From Desulfobacterales bacterium HSG2 (lineage in GTDB: Bacteria; Desulfobacterota; Desulfobacteria; Desulfobacterales; 4be13): a stretch of DNA of 61,672 nt. The stretch's first letter is position 1, and the number at the start of each line of letters is the position of its first letter. A model generated the notes under the pieces. The model did no database searches, was not told the DNA's origin, and saw only the letters and a program-made list of their open reading frames with translations. The position numbers were made by a program, and so were the translations under genes. Below are positions 1-6,403 of this stretch, piece by piece. The stretch spans positions 1 to 61,672 of the forward strand of contig JAUCGI010000006.1 of the NCBI GenBank assembly GCA_030378035.1, read 5' to 3'.

Positions 1-50
1 CCCGCCCACCGAAGCATGAATCGCGAAGAGCGTGATGTTGCACCCACTCA

Positions 51-600
51 GTGACGTTTTTAAACCGCCCAAACGAACCAGCAAGAGCGACAAGCCGGAC
101 GGGATTGCAATCCGTCCGTGACGTTTTTAAACCGCCCAAACGAACCAGCAAGCGCGACAAGCCGGGCGGGATTGCAATCCGTCCGTGACGTTTTTAAACC
201 GCCCAAACGAACCAAGCGCGACAAGCCGGACGGGATTTGCAATCCCGTCCGTGACTTTTTTAAACCGCCCAAACGAACCGGAATATTTTTTTCATGACAA
301 GCCGGACGGGATTTGCAATCCCGTCCGTGACTTTTTTAAACCGCCCAAACGAACTGGCAATCAATCCGTCCGTGACATTTTTAAGCCGCCCAAACGAACC
401 AGCAAGCGCGACAAGCCGGACGGGATTTGCAATCCCGTCCGTGACGTTTTTAAACCGCCCAAACGAACTGGCAATCAATCCCGTCCGTGACTTTTTTAAC
501 CGCCCAAACGAACCAGCAAGCGCGACAAGCCGGAATTTGCAATCCCGTCCGTGACTTTTTAAACCGCCCAAACGAACCGGAATATTTTTTTCACTTTCAG
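51..600. repeat. Array of about nine palindrome-containing repeats
   Basis: A unit of about 50-75 bp repeats about nine times: a palindrome around GGATTTGCAATCC flanked by GACGG/CCGTC arms, then GTGACTTTTTTAAACCGCCC and AAACGAACC. Unit length varies by deletion, so spacing is irregular. Open frames on both strands are low-complexity readings of the repeat and not genes. The same palindrome family recurs at 23660-24020 and 30355-30440. Confidence 0.9.
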
Positions 601-668
601 TCTTTCTCGCGGCATTGCAAAAATCAGATACAGGCAGAAAGGTTATAAAAAACACGGATGGAATAACA

Positions 669-1292
669 TCACGATTGCAGATCCCGCCCGGCTTGGGAAA
701 ATACCTGATACTCATCAAGCTTATATTTTTCTTTAAACTCAGCATATTCTTTTGACAACTCCGAATTAAATTTTTCCAGCGTTTCCCTGTCCGCAATCAG
801 GTGCAGGGATATGCCTTCACCATAATAAGCATTGCTATCTTTAAAGTTGTAAGCGTCAATGAATACAATGATTGTGAAAATATCGTCAGGCAACCTGCCT
901 GACTCTTTTTTTCGTTTTTCCCGCTCTTCCCTTTCTTTTCTGTGTTCGTCCCTTTCATAAACTAATTTATGGTGAGACTTCATAAAAGGAAAATACATCT
1001 CCGGATAAATTGCCACAATCATATCCGGTTCCATCGGCTCCCAGTATTCCGGTTCGTTGCTGTTCAGCACCTGTGAAATCACACGGGTTAATCCGTCTCT
1101 TTCATATTCATTAGCAAGAAAACTGCCTGTTTTCCGGGCACCCCAATATTCACCATCTCGTTTTAATATCTTATCATTTATGATCAGTTCATTCTTCCAC
1201 CTGAAACAAATTTCATAATGAACCCAGCCGGCTTCATCAAAACGGGTAAAACTGATCTCCAAACTTAATAATTCTGATTTGAGAATTGCCAC
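669..1292 (-). CDS. Uncharacterised protein, 207 aa, tail encoded by repeat
   Basis: I do not recognise this protein family. The start is GTG at 1292, preceded by an AAAGGA ribosome-binding site a few bases upstream. The middle (residues about 115-135) is a highly charged Arg/Lys/Glu helix. There is no signal peptide or membrane segment, so it is probably cytosolic. It carries aromatic-rich stretches such as EYWEPMEPDM and is a normal-looking coding frame with mixed codon use. Its last residues (GRDLQS) are encoded by the edge of the GGATTTGCAATCC repeat array that begins at its 3' end. The array therefore appears to have supplied the present stop codon, and the original C-terminus may have been different. 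No operon partner is visible: repeats lie on both sides. Confidence 0.6.
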   Translation of the reverse strand: MAILKSELLSLEISFTRFDEAGWVHYEICFRWKNELIINDKILKRDGEYWGARKTGSFLANEYERDGLTRVISQVLNSNEPEYWEPMEPDMIVAIYPEMYFPFMKSHHKLVYERDEHRKEREEREKRKKESGRLPDDIFTIIVFIDAYNFKDSNAYYGEGISLHLIADRETLEKFNSELSKEYAEFKEKYKLDEYQVFSQAGRDLQS

Positions 1293-1352
1293 ATATTTTC
1301 CTTTCGTTTGAATCCTACTTGTCGGTTAATAGAAAAACTTAACAGTTAAGTG

Positions 1353-1479
1353 GGCATCCTTCATTTGTCAACTGACACTTCTGAAAGAACAGCGGAACGC
1401 GGACAAACGCGGATAAACGCGGATGAGTTTGTTCTTCAGAAAAAGTGTGAACTGTTTTTGAAGCAATATGAAAGATGCC
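1353..1479. repeat. Inverted-repeat element, GGCATCCTTCAT family, copy 1
   Basis: The ends are GGCATCCTTCAT and, inverted, ATGAAAGATGCC. Inside are ACTGACACTTCTGAAAGAAC and its partner TTCTTCAGAAAAAGTGTGAA, flanking short ACGCGGAYAA tandem units, so the whole element can fold into one long hairpin. Related copies lie at 2257-2359 and 40431-40572. Confidence 0.8.
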
Positions 1480-1568
1480 GTTAAGTGTATAAATTTTTTT
1501 TCAGAATTGTCAACCGAAACGAAATATCGGCTGTCGATTTGATTTGAACCGGCAAACCCGGTCCGGTT

Positions 1569-1904
1569 CGGATTTGTCGGCTATCAATTTAAGGTGGGAC
1601 AGCCTGTGTCAGACCACAAAAGACACGAAAAGACACGAAAAATTTACGCCCGCGACCGAATCCCTGTTTCGTGTGTTTCGTTTATTTCGTGTGTTTCGTG
1701 GTATGAATTGTTACAAAAATGTCAGTCTGAACCGAGCGTATCCGGCCGTTATGATCCAATCCTGAAAGTTTATGGCAGGACAAATCGGGGTCGGATTTGT
1801 CGGCTATCAATTTAAGGCGGACAGCCTTGTTAAACCGAAAAATTTACGCCGCAACCCTGTTTCGTGTGTTTCGTGTGTTTCGTTACAAAAATGTCCCGCT
1901 TTAT
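1569..1904. repeat. Direct duplication carrying inverted octamer arrays
   Basis: Two related copies (about 1569-1722 and 1792-1904) both start CGGATTTGTCGGCTATCAAT and end GTTACAAAAATGTC. Each contains ACACGAAAAG-type units and/or inverted TTTCGTGTG units. The second copy lacks part of the first arm. Frames open here on the plus strand are repeat readings and not genes. Confidence 0.75.
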
Positions 1905-1939
1905 GCTGACAGCTAATTTGTCAGTCCGAACCGGGCGCA

Positions 1940-2146
1940 TCAAACATCAAACATCAGACATCAAACATCAGACATCAGACATCAGACATCAGATATCAGA
2001 CATCAAGCATCAAGCATCAAGCATCAAGCATCAAGCATCAAGCATCAAGCATCAAGCATCAAGCATCAAACATCAAGCATCCAGCATCAAGCATCAAGCA
2101 TCAAACATCAAACATCAAACATCAAACATCAAGCATCAAGCATCAA
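1940..2146. repeat. CATCAAG/CATCAAA/CATCAGA heptamer array
   Basis: About 29 consecutive heptamers, mainly CATCAAG with CATCAAA and CATCAGA variants. The translated frame (SIKHQAS heptapeptide) is a repeat artefact here. The same heptamer occurs inverted at 25707-25866 and inside two kinase genes (32866-33049, 37373-37482). Beyond the array, 2147-2256 holds no recognisable feature. Confidence 0.95.
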
Positions 2147-2256
2147 ATAACACATCATATTTCTTGTTATCCAAATCTGATAAAAGAAATTATTTGAAAT
2201 TTCGGAGGGAGTCTGATATGCGGAGAGTATTGTAAAAAGAAACCGTAAGGATTTTT

Positions 2257-2359
2257 GGCATCCTTCATTTGTCAGTTGACACTTCTGAAAGGACAGCGGG
2301 ACGCGGACAAACGCGGATGAGTTCCTCAGAAAAAGTGTGAAGTATTTTTGAGGGATGCC
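2257..2359. repeat. Inverted-repeat element, GGCATCCTTCAT family, copy 2
   Basis: Starts GGCATCCTTCATTTGTCAGT, has the same ACGCGGACAAACGCGGATGAG interior as the 1353 copy, and ends AGGGATGCC. Its internal CTTCTGAAAGGACAG segment and TTCCTCAGAAAAAGTGTGAA arm pair as in copy 1. Confidence 0.78.
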
Positions 2360-2518
2360 GGATTTTTTATAAAAAGCGGATTTTTCCGGCTGCCTGATAA
2401 TCCTTTTTTATAATCAATCCATTCACTTATGATTCGGTTGGGATTTATGGTCTCCTGTATAAAAGAAAATAAAACTTTTGAAGTTTTAAAAACTTTAGCG
2501 TCCCTTTGTTCAATTACT
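2360..2518 (-). other. Possible relic of a coding sequence
   Basis: On the minus strand this stretch stays open and reads with non-repetitive, protein-like composition (for example FSFIQETINPNRIISEWIDY). It has no plausible start, because the only upstream Met lies in the 2519-2593 hairpin, and its end runs into the 2257-2359 element. I cannot assign a family. It may be the C-terminal remnant of a lost gene or a chance frame. Confidence 0.2.
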
Positions 2519-2593
2519 GTGATCACGGGCAAAGAAGGAACCAATTCCACCTTATTATTATAAGGTGTCAGTTCCTTCTATGCCCGTGATCAC
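2519..2593. repeat. Perfect-ended 75-bp hairpin
   Basis: GTGATCACGGGCA at the left pairs exactly with TGCCCGTGATCAC at the right. Inside, AGAAGGAAC pairs with GTTCCTTCT and CACCTTAT with ATAAGGTG around a short loop. It lies about 220 bp upstream of soxB. A role as attenuator, terminator or small mobile palindrome cannot be separated from sequence. The stretch 2594-2812 contains AGGATTTCACATAAGAAA, a motif that also occurs at about 18124, but no gene. Confidence 0.8.
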
Positions 2594-2812
2594 TATAAAA
2601 GTTAAGGATTTCACATAAGAAACTTCCATGAAAATTTTTTTTCACCCCGGTGATGAAAATATATTTTCATGGTAAAAGGATTTTTCACTTTCTTATGAAC
2701 AGACAGAGCGTAGGGAGTGCTGAAATGAAATTTTAGCACCTTCATGTGCACGGGACACATGTAAACCGGAAATCGAAATTGGGGGAATTTTCTGCTCGGG
2801 AGAAACAAACGC

Positions 2813-4009
2813 ATGTGGCAAGAAGACCCGCTGAATTCCAGTTATGATGCTGTAATCATAGGGGGCGGTGTTCACGGACTGGCTACAGCCTATTTTCTGG
2901 CTAGGGATCACGGCATGAAAAATATTGCGGTGATTGAAAAACACCACATCGGTTTCGGCGGGTCGGGCCGAAATACGGGCATTGTCCGGGCCGATCAGCG
3001 AACGAAAGAGACTCTTCCGTTTTATGATGAAGGTCTCAGACTTTGGCCTAAGCTGACCGCCGAACTTGATTTTAATCTGATGTTTTTCAATTGCGGCGTC
3101 CTTAACCTAGCACACAGCGAAGCCGAGATGAATGCCATGCGAATGAATGTCGCGTCTGCCCAGTTTCTCGGCATCGAAAGCGAAATGGTGAACGCGAAAC
3201 GGTGTAAAACGCTAATTCCGGCCCTTGATATTTCGGATCATCCCAGATACCCGATTCTCGGCGGCATGTACCATCCTCCCGGCGGAAACCTTCACCATGA
3301 CGCGGTGATCTGGGGACTGGCAAAGGGGGCGTCGCAAAAAGGGATTCATATCCATCAGGAGACCGAAGTCCTCGGAATCGGTCTCAAAGAAGGGAGCATC
3401 GATTCCGTTAAAACGGATAAGGGAACGATTGAAACCCCTCGGGTGCTGAACACAGCCGGCGCGCACTCGCCACTGATATCCGCCATGGTGGGAATCCGGC
3501 TGCCGATCCATGTTCTGACCACCCAGGCAATGGTAACCCATCCTTTGAAACCGATACTGGATCATGTGGTTTCGTCTGAAATGTATGCCTGCTATGTGAG
3601 CCAGACTCTCAAAGGGGAGATCGCGGCCGGCGCGCACTCGGATCCATGGCCCAACTACACCACTCAGACAACAGCCCGCCATATCAAACATGAGGCAGAA
3701 GCGCTCACAGAAATTCTTCCGTGTCTGAAGGGCGTCAAATTCATGCGGGCCTGGGGCGGTCCGGCAGATATGACACCGGACATGGCCCCCCTTATTGACG
3801 GGAATGATCATGTTCGGGGCTATTACATGAGCTGCGGGTGGGGAGATTTCGGCTTCAGAGCCGGGCCTGTTGCCGGAAAATACATGGCCGAATTCATTGC
3901 AACCGAAAATTACCCCGACGTCCTCAAACCGTTCACATTGCGGCGATATGAAAATTACTGCATGATGGGGGAGACTGCGGATCCGGTTTATTACGGACCA
4001 TGTAATTAA
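2813..4009 (+). CDS. soxB: Sarcosine oxidase beta subunit (FAD/FMN)
   Basis: This is the catalytic flavoprotein subunit of heterotetrameric sarcosine oxidase, which demethylates sarcosine to glycine and passes the methylene group to tetrahydrofolate on the alpha subunit. A Rossmann FAD motif GGGVHG lies at residues 17-22. The HDAV motif with His162 matches the position where this family carries covalent FMN. Length (398 aa) is normal for SoxB. The start ATG has GGGAG about ten bases upstream. The rest of the complex (soxD, soxA, soxG) follows at 6130-10236 on the same strand, so this should be the first gene of a soxBDAG operon. Unusually, 2.1 kb with a DNA methyltransferase separates it from soxD. 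A related D-amino-acid oxidase is less likely given the neighbours. Confidence 0.88.
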   Translation: MWQEDPLNSSYDAVIIGGGVHGLATAYFLARDHGMKNIAVIEKHHIGFGGSGRNTGIVRADQRTKETLPFYDEGLRLWPKLTAELDFNLMFFNCGVLNLAHSEAEMNAMRMNVASAQFLGIESEMVNAKRCKTLIPALDISDHPRYPILGGMYHPPGGNLHHDAVIWGLAKGASQKGIHIHQETEVLGIGLKEGSIDSVKTDKGTIETPRVLNTAGAHSPLISAMVGIRLPIHVLTTQAMVTHPLKPILDHVVSSEMYACYVSQTLKGEIAAGAHSDPWPNYTTQTTARHIKHEAEALTEILPCLKGVKFMRAWGGPADMTPDMAPLIDGNDHVRGYYMSCGWGDFGFRAGPVAGKYMAEFIATENYPDVLKPFTLRRYENYCMMGETADPVYYGPCN

Positions 4010-4021
4010 CGGGATTCGGTA

Positions 4022-4106
4022 GTTCACAATTTCAATTTACCTGCTGGCAGGATTGCCAAATCGGAAGGGGACAGTTCGGATTTGGCAATCCGAGCAAATT
4101 GTGAAC
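4022..4106. repeat. Small inverted-repeat element just after soxB
   Basis: GTTCACAATTT at the left is matched by AAATTGTGAAC at the right. The interior carries GGATTGCCAAATC and GATTTGGCAATCC, the palindrome that fills 10245-10906. It marks the left edge of the insert that splits the sox operon. Confidence 0.75.
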
Positions 4107-4189
4107 CGCTGGGATTCACCGATGTGGCAGAGCTTTGCTCAGAGCTTTGCCAAAGTTAGGTAAAAACAACCAGTTTATTAAGCAGGTGG

Positions 4190-4276
4190 CCATAAGTCTT
4201 CCGAGATTTCAGAACTCACGCAAACGCCGCAAGGAAAAGGCATAAAGGTGAGCACAGAAAAATACTTGTTAACCCA
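4190..4276. repeat. CCATAAGT...CACAAAG-type degenerate repeat
   Basis: CCATAAGTCTTCC..GATTT, then CTCACGCAAACGCCGCAAGG, then AAAGGTGAGCACA and AAATACTTGTTAACCCA. This aligns along its length with 21360-21445, which carries CCATAAGTTTTCC, CACAAAGGCACAAAG and AACTTATGGGTAAT. It is a dispersed repeat and not part of a gene, although one frame is open. Confidence 0.65.
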
Positions 4277-4358
4277 TTCTGACAATATGGAGCAATTCGT
4301 ACCTGAAGCGAATGTCATTCGGTTAAAGGCTGATTGTGAACAATTGTGGCAACAATGA
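4248..4358 (+). pseudogene. 3' remnant of a gene coupled to the methyltransferase
   Basis: A 36-codon frame (GTG at 4248, AAGG upstream) ends QLWQQ-TGA. The stop overlaps the methyltransferase start as ATGA, the usual sign of two translationally coupled genes. Its 5' third overlaps the dispersed repeat at 4190-4276. Only about the last 25 codons (MEQFVPEANVIRLKADCEQL) look like genuine protein. I infer the tail of a former upstream gene cut off by the repeat. A restriction enzyme would fit beside a methyltransferase, but the sequence does not show this. It could also be a small intact ORF. Confidence 0.4.
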
Positions 4359-5854
4359 AAAACGAACAATTAAAATTCGACTTTGATCCCCGATTCAGCG
4401 AGGTCCCGATTCATTCTGTGCTTAAACCGAATGCTTATAAAGGATTGGCCGGCTTTCACAAATACTGGGGAAAAAAGCCGACAGAGTGCTGGAATTTCCT
4501 GATTACGCAACTGACCCGGGAGAATGAACTTGTTATCGACCCGTTTTTAGGTTCCGGGCTGATTACAAGGGAAGCCGCTGATTTGAAAAGGAGATTTATC
4601 GGCATAGACATCAATCCGTTTTCTGTTGAACTGACAAAGCTTTTCATGGAACTGCCCCAGGCGAATGAATACAAAAAGGCGTTAGCTGCTCTCAGGGATG
4701 AAGTGAAGCATGAGATTGACGCGTGCTACATGCTTTCCGACGGCAGAATCGCCTCACATTATTTATGGGAGGGAGACTCGTTAAAACTGATCTGGTGCAA
4801 GCCATGCAACGGAAGGAAAAAAGAGGAATTACCGCCTTCAGAATTCGATGTGGAACTTTTTCAGAAACATAGTCGCTATCAGCCTGAAAATATGCGCGCT
4901 CTCAGTTTTTTTGACAACTCCAGAATCAATACTTCCAAAAATCTGACGATAAACGATTTGTTTACAGGAAGAGCGCTGAGAAATATTGACAGCATTTTAT
5001 ATTCCGTTAAAAAGCATTCTGACATCCTGCTCCGCCGGGCGCTGTCACTCACACTCACCGCGTCTCTCGGCCAGATGTCGAACATGGTCTTTGCAGTGAC
5101 GCATCGGGGCAAGACATCCGGCCGGAATTCCGGCAAAACAGAAGTGGGGAGCTGGGTCATCGGCTACTGGAGGCCCAAACTGCATTTTGAAATAAATGTT
5201 TGGAATTGTTTTGAGAACAAAGCAAAAAAACTGATAAAGGCCATATCCGAATTAAATGGCAGCACATCTGTCAGATATTCCGAAAATGTTTCTGACGTAT
5301 TCAATACGGATGTGAAAATCGCGCTGTCAGAGGGGGACGCCAAATCAGTCTTTGCACAACTGCCTGATTCCTGTGCCCGGCTGATTCTTACAGACCCGCC
5401 CCATGGCGACAGAATCCCGTATCTTGAACTGAGTGAAATGTGGAATTCCGTTTTGGGAAAGCCGGTTGATTTTGAGCAGGAGATTGTCATTTCAAACGCG
5501 AAAGAGAGAGGTAAGACCACAGAAAATTATAACGAAAGCATCTCCGAATTTCTTGTTGAATGCGGACGGGTGATGACAAATGACGGATGCCTTGCCATCA
5601 TATTCAACGCTAAGAAAAAAGACCACTGGAACAGCCTTGAATCAATCGAAAAAATTACGCCGGGGCTTAGGTATGCCGGCTGTTTCCCGATGAATTATTC
5701 CGCCGGTTCTGTTGTTCAGGATAACCGGAAGGGCGGGCTGAAACAGGATTACATTCTTTTGTTTTGTAAGACAGACAGCGAAAAAAAAATAAGCGAAATA
5801 AGGAGAAAGTTTTCTTCGCTACCCAACTGGAAAGATGGCTCTTCTTTGCAATAA
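4355..5854 (+). CDS. Site-specific DNA methyltransferase (N6A/N4C type)
   Basis: Transfers a methyl group from SAM to an amino nitrogen in DNA (family knowledge). The SAM-binding motif DPFLGSG is at residues 62-68. The catalytic motif is TDPPHGD at about 346-352, with His in the usual aromatic position of the [DNS]PP[YFW] motif. About 280 residues between them, including a CKPC pair near residue 151, probably hold the target-recognition region, giving the order SAM site, recognition, catalytic site. The start is ATG 4355 and not the in-frame GTG nine bases upstream, because the ATG overlaps the stop of the preceding frame (ATGA). The protein is 499 aa. No restriction enzyme is visible. The gene sits alone between soxB and soxD with palindromic elements on both sides, as expected for an insertion. 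The specific modified base is not decided. Confidence 0.8.
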   Translation: MKNEQLKFDFDPRFSEVPIHSVLKPNAYKGLAGFHKYWGKKPTECWNFLITQLTRENELVIDPFLGSGLITREAADLKRRFIGIDINPFSVELTKLFMELPQANEYKKALAALRDEVKHEIDACYMLSDGRIASHYLWEGDSLKLIWCKPCNGRKKEELPPSEFDVELFQKHSRYQPENMRALSFFDNSRINTSKNLTINDLFTGRALRNIDSILYSVKKHSDILLRRALSLTLTASLGQMSNMVFAVTHRGKTSGRNSGKTEVGSWVIGYWRPKLHFEINVWNCFENKAKKLIKAISELNGSTSVRYSENVSDVFNTDVKIALSEGDAKSVFAQLPDSCARLILTDPPHGDRIPYLELSEMWNSVLGKPVDFEQEIVISNAKERGKTTENYNESISEFLVECGRVMTNDGCLAIIFNAKKKDHWNSLESIEKITPGLRYAGCFPMNYSAGSVVQDNRKGGLKQDYILLFCKTDSEKKISEIRRKFSSLPNWKDGSSLQ

Positions 5855-5857
5855 ACG

Positions 5858-5984
5858 GATTATAACGCCTTTTGGGGAACTTTGTTTTCAGATATCCCCG
5901 GCCTGTCATTCCAGGCAAAAATGATAAGGATTCTTATCATTTCCGACCCGGAATCCACCCTGCTCCCCAAAAGGCGTTATAATC
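5858..5984. repeat. TIR element, GATTATAACGCCTTTTGGGGA family
   Basis: Perfect 21-bp terminal inverted repeats: GATTATAACGCCTTTTGGGG-A at the left and its complement ending AAGGCGTTATAATC at the right. The interior carries no hexamer array but does hold the inverted pair GATAAGGATTCTTATC. It marks the right edge of the methyltransferase insert. The remaining 5985-6129 is AT-rich and holds only the soxD ribosome-binding site (AAGGAGATAACC). Confidence 0.88.
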
Positions 5985-6129
5985 AGCAATAAATAAACAA
6001 GCATCTTGATAACATAAAGAAAAAGAAACCCGGTTTTAACCTTGATTTTGAATGGAAGGCCAAGTTTGTTCGGTGACGTCAGATATTATTTTAGTCACTC
6101 ATAATTAAATACCGAAAAGGAGATAACCA

Positions 6130-6375
6130 ATGTCCCTAACCATAACCTGCCCCATCTGCGGCAAACGAAACGGATACGAATTCCGCTTCGGCGGAGAAGA
6201 TCGCGGTCCCAGACCTGATGAAAAAGGGATGTCCCCCCAGGAATGGTGCGACTATGTCCACAACCGGGCCAACATCGCCGGCGTTCAGAAAGAATGGTGG
6301 TGTCACCGGGACGGATGCGGCTCATGGTTCACCATCCGCCGAGACACAGTAACAAACCTTGAAATTGAAAATTGA
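6130..6375 (+). CDS. soxD: Sarcosine oxidase delta subunit (zinc-binding)
   Basis: Small structural subunit of heterotetrameric sarcosine oxidase. It shows the family's zinc site: Cys7-x2-Cys10 near the N-terminus and CHRDGC at residues 58-63 (ligands His59 and Cys63 in the family). Typical residues such as WFTIRRDT follow. At 81 aa it is slightly short but complete. AAGGAGATAACC gives a strong ribosome-binding site. soxA starts 28 bp after the stop, so the two are co-transcribed. The link to soxB upstream is broken by the methyltransferase insert, and soxDAG may need its own promoter. None is obvious in 5985-6129. Confidence 0.92.
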   Translation: MSLTITCPICGKRNGYEFRFGGEDRGPRPDEKGMSPQEWCDYVHNRANIAGVQKEWWCHRDGCGSWFTIRRDTVTNLEIEN

Positions 6376-6403
6376 CAATTTTTCAATAACCGGAGGCAAG
6401 ATA

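Noticed and set aside
51..600. CRISPR-like array
   Set aside because: The repeated parts are palindromes with short, shared and irregular spacers, no unique spacers of constant length, and no cas genes nearby.
6359..6403. TTG start giving a 999-aa SoxA
   Set aside because: ATG 6404 has GGAGG at ideal spacing, and the extra 15 residues overlap the soxD end without a ribosome-binding site.
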